Positions 16,311 through 24,928 of a stretch of 57,936 nt of DNA are shown piece by piece. The first letter of the stretch is position 1. Every line of letters starts with the position of its first letter. The notes beneath the pieces were generated by a model. That model had not been told where the DNA came from. It saw only the letters and a program-made list of their open reading frames with translations, and made no database searches. The position numbers were made by a program, and so were the translations under genes. The DNA is from Prevotella sp. (lineage in GTDB: Bacteria > Bacteroidota > Bacteroidia > Bacteroidales > Bacteroidaceae): positions 1 to 57,936 of the forward strand of contig JAFZAH010000032.1 of the NCBI GenBank assembly GCA_017548275.1, read 5' to 3'.

Positions 16311-17186
16311 TTACCCTATCTCAATGGTGTATTCGCTCATGAACGAGGCGCCGGGCTGCAGGTGGTTCATGTACTGCTTCTCCTTGAAGTCGCCCTGATA
16401 ATATGCCTTGTCGTGAATACCGTACCACGGCTCGATGCAGACGAAGGGCGCATGTTTGCCGTAAGGACTCCACAGACCCACGGCGGGAGCCTTGAAGCGC
16501 ACTGTCACCACGGGTTCGTCGTCCTCGTCGAGCAGAGCCACCTCGGCCAACTGGCAGCGGTCGATGATGACAGCGTCATTGCGGAAACTCTCCTCGTCAA
16601 ACTCCCAGATGCCGTCGCGTGAGTCGAGCGGGAAACGCCCCGGACGGATGCAACCGCCCACGTCGCCATACACACGCTCTATCATGCCCGGGTCGTCGAA
16701 GCGCATACGGCCCTTCAACGGCTGACCCGGCTCCACGCCAGGCACGTAAAACGCCGGATGACCGCCTATCTGGAAGTGTATCTCATTGTTGTCGATGTTC
16801 TCCACATGCCAGATGACATGTATCTTCCGCCCGTTGAGACGGTAGGTCACCGCCAGGTTGAAGTGGCAGGGGTAGAGGCGGTGTGTCTCGGGGGTGTCGT
16901 GTATCGCCATCGTCACTTTCGTCTCGCTTTGGCGGATGACGGTAAACTCAGTGTCGCGGGCGAATCCGTGGCGCTCCATCTTGTATTCATACCCGTCGAA
17001 ACGGTATTTGCCCTCCCACAGTCCGCAGACGATGGGGAAGAGGATGGGCGAGTGACGGCCCCATATCTCAGGGTCGGCTTGCCACAGGTATTCGTGTCCG
17101 TCGTTGTCTTTGATACTCTGGAGTTCGGCTCCCAGTGTTGACACCTTCAATGTGAGGTGCTCGTTTTTCAGTTCTATGATTGCCAT
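16311..17186 (-). CDS. Aldose 1-epimerase family protein (LacX-like)
   Basis: This 291-aa cytosolic protein has the galactose mutarotase fold pattern of the LacX/YihR-type branch: HEYLWQADPEIWGRHSPILFP near residues 32-52, then MERHGFARDTEF, NIDNNEIHFQIGGHPAF (with the likely catalytic His) and CIEPWYGIHDK near the end, with a C-terminal Glu region. It probably interconverts sugar anomers or a related sugar phosphate. It is monocistronic with an upstream -7 box at 17288-17295. Substrate cannot be told from sequence. Confidence 0.88.
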   Translation of the reverse strand: MAIIELKNEHLTLKVSTLGAELQSIKDNDGHEYLWQADPEIWGRHSPILFPIVCGLWEGKYRFDGYEYKMERHGFARDTEFTVIRQSETKVTMAIHDTPETHRLYPCHFNLAVTYRLNGRKIHVIWHVENIDNNEIHFQIGGHPAFYVPGVEPGQPLKGRMRFDDPGMIERVYGDVGGCIRPGRFPLDSRDGIWEFDEESFRNDAVIIDRCQLAEVALLDEDDEPVVTVRFKAPAVGLWSPYGKHAPFVCIEPWYGIHDKAYYQGDFKEKQYMNHLQPGASFMSEYTIEIG

Positions 17187-17191
17187 GTCGG

Positions 17192-17222
17192 TTTAGGGTA
17201 GAGGGTTTAGGGTTTAGTGTTC
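17192..17222. repeat. Heptamer array TTTAGGG
   Basis: Units TTTAGGG, TAGAGGG, TTTAGGG, TTTAGTG lie directly upstream of the epimerase start, inside its probable 5' leader. Confidence 0.7.
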
Positions 17223-17287
17223 TGATTCTGAAAGATGCGAGGGATCGGAGTAATCCGATTGCCCTGATGACATTGTCAATGATTTTG

Positions 17288-17295
17288 CAAATATA
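17288..17295 (-). promoter_or_regulatory. -7 box of the epimerase gene
   Basis: The minus strand reads TATATTTG. A leader of about 95 nt would include the heptamer array at 17192 and a short hairpin (ATCGGAGTAATCCGAT near 17250). Confidence 0.45.
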
Positions 17296-17330
17296 ATGTT
17301 TTTTTGCGTTATTTCATCCGATTATTTGAA

Positions 17331-17420
17331 AAAATATGTACTTCTGTACTTATGTCCTAAAAAATAAGTTCTTCTGTGCTAATGTCTAAGAAAATTTTGT
17401 ATTTTTGCACCTATGAAAAT
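17331..17420 (+). repeat. Three 30-bp degenerate repeats spanning the mnmA start
   Basis: Segments 17331-17360 and 17361-17390 agree at about 23 of 30 positions. The third, 17391-17420, is more diverged and contains both the -7 box TATTTTTG (17400-17407) and the mnmA ATG (17413). Confidence 0.6.
17400..17407 (+). promoter_or_regulatory. -7 box of mnmA, implying a leaderless mRNA
   Basis: TATTTTTG ends five bases before the ATG at 17413. If this box is used, transcription starts at or next to the initiation codon. Confidence 0.5.
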
Positions 17421-18495
17421 CAAAGAATTAGAAAACAAACGCATTGCGGTGCTGCTGTCTGGCGGTGTCGACAGTTCGGTCGTGGTGTATGAGTTCGCGC
17501 GGATTGGGCTCCATCCCGACTGCTTTTACATCAAGATAGGACCGGAGGAAGAGGAGGAGTGGGACTGCTCGTCGGAGGAGGATCTGGAGATGGCTACGGC
17601 GGTGGCGGCGAAATACGGTTGCCGGCTGCAGGTCATCGACTGTCATCAGGAGTACTGGGACCAAGTGACACGCTACACCATGGAGAAGGTGCGGGCCGGA
17701 TTCACGCCTAACCCCGACGTGATGTGCAACCGCCTGATTAAGTTCGGCGCGTTCGACGAGAAGCGCGGTCACGACTACGACCTCATCGCCACGGGCCATT
17801 ATGCGCAGACCGAGGTCATCGACGGTCATAAATGGCTGGTCACCTCGCCCGACCCGGTGAAGGACCAGACCGACTTCCTGGCACAGATATACGACTGGCA
17901 GTTGAAGAAAGCACTCTTCCCCATCGGGCATTACATGAAGGACGAGGTGCGTCAGATAGCCGAGCGTGAGCATCTGGTCAACGCCAAACGTAAGGACTCG
18001 CAGGGCATCTGCTTTCTCGGGAAAATCAATTACAACGACTACCTGCGCCGCTATCTGGGCGAGAACCCCGGCGAGGTGATAGAGTGGGAGACAGGTAAAC
18101 GCATCGGCCAGCACCGCGGACTGTGGTTCCATACCATCGGTCAGCGCCACGGACTGGGCTTCGGCGGCGGACCGTGGTTTGTCGTGAAGAAAGACATGGA
18201 GCGCAACATCCTCTATGTGAGTAAGGGCTATGACCCGCAGACGGCCTACAAGCAGGATTTCGCCATCCGCGACTTCCATTTCCTCACACCTGAGGCAGGC
18301 ACACAGTTACCCGCAAAGGTGACGTTCAAAATCCGCCATACGCCCGAGTATCATCCCGCCACGCTTGAACCTTCCCCGGAGGGTTATCTCGTACATTCCG
18401 CACAGCCCATTCACGGTGTGGCGCCCGGACAGTTCTGCGTCATCTACGACGATGCACATCACCGCTGTTTCGGCTCCGCGGAAATCTCTATTTAA
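17413..18495 (+). CDS. mnmA: tRNA-specific 2-thiouridylase MnmA
   Basis: This 360-aa enzyme puts sulfur on the wobble uridine of Lys, Glu and Gln tRNAs. The PP-loop SGGVDSS (residues ~17-23) binds ATP. The first catalytic Cys is in NPDVMCNRLIKFG (~residue 110). The second Cys, which accepts the persulfide, is in DSQGICFLGK (~residue 202). The tRNA-binding C-terminal beta-barrel domain is complete (GQRHGLGFGGGPWFVV, ending FGSAEISI). Its N-terminus has an acidic EEEEEWD insertion typical of the Bacteroidetes branch, in which a genome may carry two mnmA paralogues. It stands alone between two repeat arrays. Confidence 0.93.
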   Translation: MKIKELENKRIAVLLSGGVDSSVVVYEFARIGLHPDCFYIKIGPEEEEEWDCSSEEDLEMATAVAAKYGCRLQVIDCHQEYWDQVTRYTMEKVRAGFTPNPDVMCNRLIKFGAFDEKRGHDYDLIATGHYAQTEVIDGHKWLVTSPDPVKDQTDFLAQIYDWQLKKALFPIGHYMKDEVRQIAEREHLVNAKRKDSQGICFLGKINYNDYLRRYLGENPGEVIEWETGKRIGQHRGLWFHTIGQRHGLGFGGGPWFVVKKDMERNILYVSKGYDPQTAYKQDFAIRDFHFLTPEAGTQLPAKVTFKIRHTPEYHPATLEPSPEGYLVHSAQPIHGVAPGQFCVIYDDAHHRCFGSAEISI

Positions 18496-18626
18496 TTCAC
18501 AATTGACAATTCACAATTGACAATTCACAATTGACAATTCACAATTAACAATTCACAATTGACAATTCACAATTAACAATTCACAATTGATAATTCACAA
18601 TTAACAATTCACAGTTTAACAATTGT
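18493..18626. repeat. Heptamer array, nACAATT, about 17 units
   Basis: Directly after the mnmA stop, the units CACAATT, GACAATT and later AACAATT or GATAATT run in strict 7-bp phase for about 120 bp. Mutations cluster at the first position of the unit. Confidence 0.85.
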
Positions 18627-18689
18627 CTCCGATAAGTGTCCCCCTCTTTCAGAGAGGGTACGGGGGAGGCTCTTTTCATTATTATTATT

Positions 18690-19007
18690 ATGCTATTCAC
18701 AACCACATCAATCATCGAAGGCTGCCCCATCAAGCAGTATCTTGGGGTAGTCACTGGCGAGACCATTATCGGGGCTAACGCCATTAAAGATTTCAAAGCC
18801 GGTCTGACCGATTTCTTCGGAGGCAGGAGCGGCACGTACGAACGAGTGCTGATACAGGCCAAAGACACATCGATGAACGAGATGGCCAACCGCGCCGCAC
18901 AAATGGGCGCCAATGCGGTCATCGGCATCGACATCGATTATGAGACCATCGGCAGCGGAGGCTCCATGCTCATGGTGGCCTGCAGTGGCACAGCGGTGAT
19001 TATTTAA
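18690..19007 (+). CDS. YbjQ/UPF0145 family protein, 105 aa
   Basis: The best start is the ATG at 18690. Upstream in-frame residues come from a REP-like repeat at 18639-18672. The protein has the family signature: TTTSIIEGCPIKQYLGVVTGETIIGANA, abbreviated here as residues 3-30, then YERVLIQAKDTSMNEMANRA and MGANAVIGIDIDYE. The family forms pentameric small cytosolic proteins annotated as putative heavy-metal-binding, with unproven function. Length is normal. Confidence 0.9.
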   Translation: MLFTTTSIIEGCPIKQYLGVVTGETIIGANAIKDFKAGLTDFFGGRSGTYERVLIQAKDTSMNEMANRAAQMGANAVIGIDIDYETIGSGGSMLMVACSGTAVII

Positions 19008-19020
19008 AACCCACATCGAA

Positions 19021-19048
19021 GCCCACCCTGACCCTCCCGAAGGAGGGA
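19021..19048. repeat. REP-like element, family 2 (inverted copy)
   Basis: GCCCACCCTGACCCTCCCGA followed by AGGAGGGA is the reverse complement of the element at 16281. It follows the YbjQ stop by 14 bp. Confidence 0.7.
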
Positions 19049-19073
19049 ATGGTTGGATTCCACAAAAGCCCCG

Positions 19074-19205
19074 ATGTACGGAAACCTGACCAAGAATCTG
19101 TACAAAGGCATCGTGGTGATCAAGTATAACGTGCAGAACCTGCTCTTGAGGATTGACTTTGGGAGGTTTTCTTCAATTACGCCATTTCAAATAGAACTTG
19201 ACTAA
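19074..19205 (+). pseudogene. Remnant of an RHS/YD-repeat gene
   Basis: A 43-codon frame reads MYGNLTKNLYKGIVVIKYNV then QNLLLRIDFG. This fits the Bacteroidetes RHS core repeat (D-x-NGNLTKDLNKGI...I-YN-LNLP). Nothing of the rest of such a gene (thousands of bp) remains on either side. The three small genes that follow could be immunity genes left over from the lost toxin locus. Confidence 0.6.
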
Positions 19206-19236
19206 ATAATATGGTATGATTATTTTAAGGAACAAT

Positions 19237-19743
19237 ATGAAACACTACTATTTAACAGTCACTTTCTTAGTGTCCTTTATTATTTTATTTGGGTGTAAAA
19301 GAGGGAATGAAACAAGGCATGATAGTTCTTTTGAAACTCTAAATGAGGGAACTCCCATTGATATATCGAAATGGACTTGTCAAGAACCAGATGACACGCT
19401 ACATGTCACAACGTTTTCCGTATTCATTTATAGACCTGAAGGTATGATGAATAAGAATGATGTCATTTGTGACGAAGAGAATTGTTACCAAGCATACATC
19501 GGATGTTCATACACCGAAGGGCATCTAAATAAAGCCTGTATTTATGGGACTGAAGGATATTACGAGATAGATAAGGAGGAAGTAAAGCGTGATTGGAAAG
19601 AGATACCGTTAGACCGTGAAATATCAATCATAAAATCAGAGGTTTATGATTTAGAGAAGAGAAACACAATCTATAAAAACAGAGGGGATTCGATATTCTG
19701 TTTTGATAACGACAATCTTGTTTTGTATGTGATTAGTAAATAA
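19237..19743 (+). CDS. Lipoprotein, 168 aa
   Basis: The start at 19237 (MKHYYLTVTFLVSF) is preferred to one 21 bp upstream because it begins the signal sequence. The lipobox ends F-G-C near residue 21. The mature part is Cys-containing and acidic (CDEENCYQAYIGCSYTEG), with no recognised family. It is AT-rich. Its location just after an RHS fragment, together with two more secreted small proteins, fits an orphan immunity gene, but that is inference. Confidence 0.6.
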   Translation: MKHYYLTVTFLVSFIILFGCKRGNETRHDSSFETLNEGTPIDISKWTCQEPDDTLHVTTFSVFIYRPEGMMNKNDVICDEENCYQAYIGCSYTEGHLNKACIYGTEGYYEIDKEEVKRDWKEIPLDREISIIKSEVYDLEKRNTIYKNRGDSIFCFDNDNLVLYVISK

Positions 19744-19770
19744 AGACCCTACCGCATTACCAGATTACAG

Positions 19771-20361
19771 ATGAGAATGAAAAGAATATTATTTGTACTG
19801 ATAGCATTATTCCAAATCAGCCTTTTAAGTCTGAGGGCTGAAGACGTTGACTCGCTTTTGTTAAAAGAATACCAAAGAGGTCATGAATATGTTTATGAGA
19901 TTATTGAAAGCAATTGTTTAAAGGATAGTTTGAGCAACAGACCGTTCTGCTCGTTGTTCTTTGAGAATTTGTGGTCGATAATAGTAAAAAATAATAATTC
20001 CTATGTGTTATATTACGGTTATCAGATTGGTAAAGAAGAAGTGACTCGTAAAGAAATATCAAATCGTGATGTAGTTCTTAATCGTTTGTTTTCGCTTGAC
20101 CAAAAAAAGATAGCCCTCCCCATATATAAACGAACAGACTTCTATGCACCTTCTTACTGGTATTTTGTGTCATCGAACTTTTTACATAATACAAAATTTG
20201 AATGGAATGTTTATTCTAATTCAGATGACGAATATTCAAAGGTTTGTAAAGATGTTATTTCGGATTATCTTGTTTATCTAATGATTGTTACTTTAGACGA
20301 TGATAAACTCATGGAAAAATTCTCCAAATCAATCTACAAGTCAAGAAAGACCAAAGACTGA
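19771..20361 (+). CDS. Secreted hypothetical protein, 196 aa
   Basis: A signal peptide ends L-R-A|E near residue 23 (start at residue 1 or 3). The mature part is rich in Asp, Tyr and Ser, with helical segments and SYWYFVSSNFLHN near residue 130. It is 27 bp after the previous lipoprotein gene and is AT-rich. No family recognised. It may be an envelope-located immunity-like protein, by context only. Confidence 0.55.
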   Translation: MRMKRILFVLIALFQISLLSLRAEDVDSLLLKEYQRGHEYVYEIIESNCLKDSLSNRPFCSLFFENLWSIIVKNNNSYVLYYGYQIGKEEVTRKEISNRDVVLNRLFSLDQKKIALPIYKRTDFYAPSYWYFVSSNFLHNTKFEWNVYSNSDDEYSKVCKDVISDYLVYLMIVTLDDDKLMEKFSKSIYKSRKTKD

Positions 20362-20454
20362 ATCACAGAAGGGAACGGGAGATTATGACTCGTTTCTCTG
20401 ATTGGAGAATCATGGGGAGAGATTTTGATTTGATTTCTTAATAGTTTTTGGAAC

Positions 20455-20892
20455 ATGAAACAACTATTTATAACTTGTGTCTGTACGATGCTTTTTCTTC
20501 TCATGGCATGCACAGAAGACCATTCGTTCACACTTGACGAGAAACAACAAATTATTGTAGTACATAATTTGCTGTCTTTAGAGATTGAGTCAGATAGTTC
20601 ACAAATTGATGGGGAGCACTTATTTTTTATTACGAAGGTTAATCCATATGAGACGAAAGAATTGGATACTATAAAATTATATGGTCAATCCACTGGACTA
20701 GATATTAAAAAGTTTGGTGGTGGTTACAAAAAAATTGAGAGAGTTAATCTACTTCCTAATAGAAAATACACAATAACCCATAGTGGAATGGGAGGACGAG
20801 TGCGTATTCAAGAATTCTTTTATACAGATTCAAAAGGTATGTTAAGAGTGGATCCTTCAAGAAAAAGAAAAGTCGGTTATAGGGACAAATAG
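20455..20892 (+). CDS. Lipoprotein, 145 aa
   Basis: The signal sequence MKQLFITCVCTMLFLLMAC includes a lipobox ending M-A-C at residue 19. The mature part is short, with Lys-rich beta segments and a basic tail (PSRKRKVGYRDK). It is the third gene of the AT-rich trio after the RHS fragment. No family recognised. Confidence 0.55.
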   Translation: MKQLFITCVCTMLFLLMACTEDHSFTLDEKQQIIVVHNLLSLEIESDSSQIDGEHLFFITKVNPYETKELDTIKLYGQSTGLDIKKFGGGYKKIERVNLLPNRKYTITHSGMGGRVRIQEFFYTDSKGMLRVDPSRKRKVGYRDK

Positions 20893-20997
20893 ACAAAACT
20901 TATTAAGATCCTTTTCAACAACAGGTCATTAAATCGTTATATTCAATATGCAAGCGAAAGCCTGCGACAATCCGCAGCCGCGTACCCGGGTATGACC

Positions 20998-21483
20998 TTA
21001 AGGCTTGGAGAAATTGATGAGCGTGATGACGGGATTTTCAACCATGTAAGCCTCCACGTCTTCACGTTTCACGGCGCGGCCTTGGGCATCAGGCTGTGTG
21101 GACTTGGCACCGCTGCTTTGTTTATACCAATGGATGGAATACTCCCAAGTGAAGGAGTAAAGCGCCCTGTCGAGTGTGCCATATTGCTCAGGAGTCTTGG
21201 CGGTGGCTATGACCTGACAACTGATAGGATGGTCGCCCGCTTCCTTCTCTTTATAGGTCCATTCCGTGGTGTTTTCTATCAGAACGTCATGTTTGATGCC
21301 TTTGAAGTCGGTGTAGATGGCTTTGACGGTGTAGAGTTGTTGCAGGTCGAAGGCAGGCTTCACCGAGTATGACACCTGCGTGAAGTCACGGTCATAATCC
21401 ACCGTGCCGTCATCGCTGCCGCAACCTATGGCCACCATCATGGCAGCCATCATCAATAAGGGTATGATTCTTTTGTAAAACAT
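20998..21483 (-). CDS. Lipoprotein, 161 aa
   Basis: The lipobox ends I-G-C near residue 21, followed by GSDDGTVDYDRDF. The mature domain has a beta-sandwich-like pattern (FTQVSYSVKPAFDLQQLYTV, WTYKEKEAG, FTWEYSIHWYKQ). It is probably an inner-leaflet-facing or surface lipoprotein of the envelope. It sits between the immunity-like trio and the HAD phosphatase gene, on the strand of the latter, 55 bp beyond its 3' end. It is AT-poor compared with the trio. Confidence 0.65.
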   Translation of the reverse strand: MFYKRIIPLLMMAAMMVAIGCGSDDGTVDYDRDFTQVSYSVKPAFDLQQLYTVKAIYTDFKGIKHDVLIENTTEWTYKEKEAGDHPISCQVIATAKTPEQYGTLDRALYSFTWEYSIHWYKQSSGAKSTQPDAQGRAVKREDVEAYMVENPVITLINFSKP

Positions 21484-21537
21484 GTCGTTTTTTCTTTTTC
21501 CTTTAAGGTCGTTAGGGTCCTTAAGGATTTAAAATCC

Positions 21538-22203
21538 TTATTTGTTATTATCAAACAAAACTTTCTCCGCTTCGGCCATTGTTTTCACCACGATGTCGGC
21601 GCCCTCGTCGTAAAGGGCTTGGTCGGGCAGGGGACCGGTATTCACCGCCAGACAGAAGATGCCGGCGGCCTTCGCGGCGCGCACACCCAGAGGGGCGTTC
21701 TCCACCACCACTGCCTCGTCGGCGCTGACGCCCGTCTTCCGCAATCCCATCAGGTAAGGGTCGGGGGCGGGTTTGCCCTGAGTCACGTCGAAGGCAGTCA
21801 CCATCAACTCCTTATGCAGCAGTCCCGGAAACTCCTCTTCGAGATGGTCGAGCAGGGTATGCTGTCCGCTGCCCGTCACCACGCCGATAGTGATGCCCGC
21901 GGCTTTCAGGTGCTGCATCAGGTGTTCCACGCCCTCCATCTTTTGCGCGGGACCTTGTGCGGCGAATCGTGCCGATTTATCGTCGTACATCTCCTGTGCC
22001 TCCTCATCGGTCAACTCACGTTGCCATTGCTCGCGCGCAAGGTGTTTGATGGTTTCCACGCCTCGCATACCTTCATAGCGGTATGCGTCGGCTTGACTCA
22101 TGCGCAGTCCGTAACTGCTCATGGACGTCTCCCACGCTATGGCATGGTGCGGCATGGAGTCGTATATCACGCCATCCATGTCGAAAAGAACGGCTTTGAA
22201 CAT
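21538..22203 (-). CDS. HAD-superfamily phosphatase, beta-phosphoglucomutase-like
   Basis: This is 221 aa from the MFKAVLFDMDGV start; the seven upstream residues come from a repeat. Motif I is DMDGVIYDS, motif II is VVTGSG (~residue 105) and motifs III/IV are GKPAPDPYL and VVENAPLGVRAAKAAG, with a helical cap domain between I and II (HHAIAWETSMSSYGL). This is the beta-PGM/phosphatase branch of HAD enzymes that act on small sugar phosphates. It follows pgi in the same orientation, in keeping with a role in carbohydrate phosphate housekeeping. The exact substrate is unknown. Confidence 0.85.
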   Translation of the reverse strand: MFKAVLFDMDGVIYDSMPHHAIAWETSMSSYGLRMSQADAYRYEGMRGVETIKHLAREQWQRELTDEEAQEMYDDKSARFAAQGPAQKMEGVEHLMQHLKAAGITIGVVTGSGQHTLLDHLEEEFPGLLHKELMVTAFDVTQGKPAPDPYLMGLRKTGVSADEAVVVENAPLGVRAAKAAGIFCLAVNTGPLPDQALYDEGADIVVKTMAEAEKVLFDNNK

Positions 22204-22210
22204 ATCGTTA

Positions 22211-22347
22211 AGCCTCACCCCCATCCCCTCTCCAACAGGCGAGGGGAGTTGTTGATGAGGGAAATGGTGTCTTACTGTTAGATAGATACTCTGTTTTAGA
22301 ACTATTTACTCCCCTCTCCCCTTGGAGAGGGGCGGGGGTGAGGCTTA
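22211..22347. repeat. Pair of REP-like elements, family 1, facing each other
   Basis: One copy (22211-22248: CCTCACCCCCATCCCCTCTCC, then GAGGGGAG) and an inverted copy (22308-22347) flank about 60 bp. The second copy begins exactly at the pgi stop codon. Confidence 0.75.
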
Positions 22348-23697
22348 TTCCTTTGCCAATCTCTCTTTGATGGCTTTGCTGTCGGCCTCGTAGCCGGGTT
22401 TGTCGAGCAGTGCGAACATATTCTTCTTGTAAGCCTCCACGCCCGGCTGGTTGAACGGGTTCACGCCCAGCACATTGCCGCTAATGCCGCAGGCTATCTC
22501 GAAGAAATAAATCAACTGGCCGATGTAATACTCATTGAGTTTCGGCACAGACAGACGGATATTGGGCACACCGCCGTCGACATGGGCCAGACGGGTTCCC
22601 AGTTCTGCCATCTTGTTCACCTCGTCCACGCGTTTGCCGGCGAGGAAGTTCAGTCCGTCGAGATTCTCCTCGTCCTCGGGGAAGAGGAGGGTGCGGTTGG
22701 GCTCTTCGATGCTTATGACCGTCTCGAAGATGGTGCGCTCGCCGTCCTGAATCCACTGTCCCATAGAGTGCAGGTCAGTGGTGAAATCGACGCTTGCGGG
22801 GAAGATGCCCTTCTTGTCCTTGCCTTCGCTCTCGCCGTAGAGTTGTTTCCACCACTCTGACATGAAGTGAAGTTTGGGCTGATAGTTGACCATGATTTCA
22901 ATCTTCTTGCCCGTCTGATACAGTGCGTTGCGCACGGCGGCATATTGTGCGGCGATGTTCTCCTCGAACGGCACATCCAGGGCGCAGGCTTTTTCCATGT
23001 CCTGGGCACCGGCCACCAATTGGCGGATGTCGAATCCGGCACAGGCGATGGGCAACAGACCCACGGGTGTGAGCACGGAGAAACGACCGCCCACGTTGTC
23101 GGGGATGATGAAACTCTTGTATCCCTCTTTGTCGGCACAGGTGCGGGCGGCTCCGCGCTTGGCGTCGGTCACAGCCACAATCACTTTCTTCGCCTCTTCC
23201 TTGCCGCGCTGAGCCTCGCACTGCTTTTTCAGCAGACGGAATGTGAGGGCGGTCTCGGTGGTCGTGCCTGACTTGGAGATGTTGATGACGCCGAATTTCT
23301 TGTCGGCCAGGTATTCCGTCAACTCGGAGAGGTAGTCCTCGCCGATGTTGTTGCCTGCGAAAAGGATGGTCGGGTTCTTGTCGTCGCGTCGGAGCCAGGC
23401 AAAGGAGTTGCCCAGAGCCTCAATCACGGCGCGGGCGCCTAAGTAACTGCCACCGATGCCAGCCACGACCACAGCCTCGCAGTTGGCGCGGAGCACGTCG
23501 ACGCAAGCCATCACCTCGTCGAGAAACTCGGGAGTGATTTCTGTGGGCAGGTGCAGCCATCCGAGGAAGTCATTGCCCGGGCTGGTGCCGTCTTCCAGTG
23601 AGGCGTGTGCGGCTTTCACTTGGGGTTCAAAACTTTTCACTGCGCCTTCGCTGAGGAACGGGGCGGCTTTCGAGATGTCTAATGTGATGTTCTTCAT
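22345..23697 (-). CDS. pgi: Glucose-6-phosphate isomerase
   Basis: This 450-aa enzyme interconverts glucose-6-phosphate and fructose-6-phosphate. The start at [14 protein letters not shown] is the usual N-terminus. Further upstream codons are in frame but look like leader sequence. Motifs are [11 protein letters not shown] (~residue 80), [13 protein letters not shown] (~140), [17 protein letters not shown] (~205) and a C-terminal [12 protein letters not shown] with the catalytic Lys. It is the shorter bacterial form. It lies 132 bp downstream of gpsA, and a REP pair follows its stop. Confidence 0.95.
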   Translation of the reverse strand: MKNITLDISKAAPFLSEGAVKSFEPQVKAAHASLEDGTSPGNDFLGWLHLPTEITPEFLDEVMACVDVLRANCEAVVVAGIGGSYLGARAVIEALGNSFAWLRRDDKNPTILFAGNNIGEDYLSELTEYLADKKFGVINISKSGTTTETALTFRLLKKQCEAQRGKEEAKKVIVAVTDAKRGAARTCADKEGYKSFIIPDNVGGRFSVLTPVGLLPIACAGFDIRQLVAGAQDMEKACALDVPFEENIAAQYAAVRNALYQTGKKIEIMVNYQPKLHFMSEWWKQLYGESEGKDKKGIFPASVDFTTDLHSMGQWIQDGERTIFETVISIEEPNRTLLFPEDEENLDGLNFLAGKRVDEVNKMAELGTRLAHVDGGVPNIRLSVPKLNEYYIGQLIYFFEIACGISGNVLGVNPFNQPGVEAYKKNMFALLDKPGYEADSKAIKERLAKE

Positions 23698-23829
23698 TGT
23701 TATTTCTTGTATGTTCGTTTTAGATTTTTCCTTGCGTCGCATTTCTTGGCGTAACAGTCTGTCGCGCTCCAATTTGTCTGTGTCGCGGATGTCCATGGTC
23801 GTAGGTAATAATGTGGCTGTCGGCTGTCC

Positions 23830-24825
23830 TTAACGGAACGAGTCGGTCAACAGTTTGATTTCTATCTGGGGCGAGATACGTTCGTAGAGGATGTTATACA
23901 CCGCGTCGAGAATAGGCATGTTCACATGCATGTGGCGGTTGATTTCCTTCATGCACTTCGTGCCGAAAAATCCCTCGGCTATCATCTCCATCTCTATCTG
24001 CGCACTCTTCACGCTGTAGCCCTTGCCAATCATCGTGCCGAACACGCGGTTGCGCGAGAAATTGGAATAGCCAGTCACGAGCAGGTCGCCCAGATAGACC
24101 GAGTCATACACATTACGGTCGATGGGGTGGATGATGTTGAGGAAGCGCTGCATCTCCTGCACGGCGTTGGCCATGAGCACGGCTTGGAAGTTGTCGCCGT
24201 ATTTCAGTCCGCTGCAGATGCCGGCGGCGATGGCATAGACGTTTTTCAGCACCGACGAGTATTCGATGCCGAGCACGTCGGTCGAGGTCTTCGTCTTGAT
24301 GAAGTTCGATGTCAGCACCTGCGTGAATGCGCGTGCCTTCTCCTCATCGGCGCAACCCACCGTCAGGTAGGACAACCGCTCGAGAGCCACCTCCTCGGCA
24401 TGCGACGGACCGCCGATGCACGCCAGGTTCTCGTAGGGCACATCATACACATGGTGGAAATATTCCGAGCACACCAGGTTTTCGTCGGGCACAATGCCTT
24501 TGATGGCTGTCACGATGAATTTGTCTTTGATGCGTGTACGGAGTTTGCGCAGATGATTTTTCAGGTAGGGCGACGGGGTGACAAACACCAAGGTGTCGTA
24601 AGCCTGGATGATTTTATTGATGTCGCTCGAAAACTCTATCTCGTTGATGTCGAAATGCACGCTTGTCAGATAAGCCGGGTTGTGGCTCATGCGCCGGAAG
24701 TCCTCGATGCGGTCGTCGCGTCGCATATACCACCCTATGTGATGAGTGTGGCTCACCACTATCTTGGCTATCGCTGTAGCCCAACTTCCGCCGCCAATAA
24801 TCGCTATCTTTCCGCAGTCAAACAA
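23830..24825 (-). CDS. gpsA: Glycerol-3-phosphate dehydrogenase [NAD(P)+]
   Basis: This 331-aa cytosolic enzyme makes sn-glycerol-3-phosphate for phospholipid synthesis. The N-terminal Rossmann motif is IIGGGSWATAIAKI (residues ~8-21). Substrate-binding and catalytic signatures are CIGGPSHAEEVA (~137) and GIEYSSVLKNVYAIAAGI with the catalytic Lys (~190). The C-terminal helical domain is complete, with LGDLLVTGYSNFSRNRVFG. It is in the same orientation as lysS and pgi, 103 bp after lysS. Confidence 0.95.
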   Translation of the reverse strand: MFDCGKIAIIGGGSWATAIAKIVVSHTHHIGWYMRRDDRIEDFRRMSHNPAYLTSVHFDINEIEFSSDINKIIQAYDTLVFVTPSPYLKNHLRKLRTRIKDKFIVTAIKGIVPDENLVCSEYFHHVYDVPYENLACIGGPSHAEEVALERLSYLTVGCADEEKARAFTQVLTSNFIKTKTSTDVLGIEYSSVLKNVYAIAAGICSGLKYGDNFQAVLMANAVQEMQRFLNIIHPIDRNVYDSVYLGDLLVTGYSNFSRNRVFGTMIGKGYSVKSAQIEMEMIAEGFFGTKCMKEINRHMHVNMPILDAVYNILYERISPQIEIKLLTDSFR

Positions 24826-24829
24826 GGTT

Positions 24830-24863
24830 TGAGGGTTTAGGGTTGAAGGGTTGAGTGTTCTTT
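24830..24863. repeat. Heptamer-type array between gpsA and lysS
   Basis: TTTGAGG, GTTTAGG, GTTGAAG, GGTTGAG follow each other. It is part of the TTTAGGG family and lies upstream of the gpsA start. Confidence 0.55.
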
Positions 24864-24928
24864 ATGAGAATTCTGAATACTCCGAGTAATCAGAATATAC
24901 GGAGTACCCAGAATATTCAGAAAACTTG

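Noticed and set aside
18493-18626. Repeat array as a CRISPR
   Set aside because: Units are 7 bp in direct tandem without spacers, and no cas genes are in the window.
20893-20997. Terminator between the immunity-like trio and the convergent lipoprotein
   Set aside because: A short CTGCG/CGCAG stem is present near 20962 but has no T-run. AGGTCAT/ATGACCT segments are too far apart to judge.
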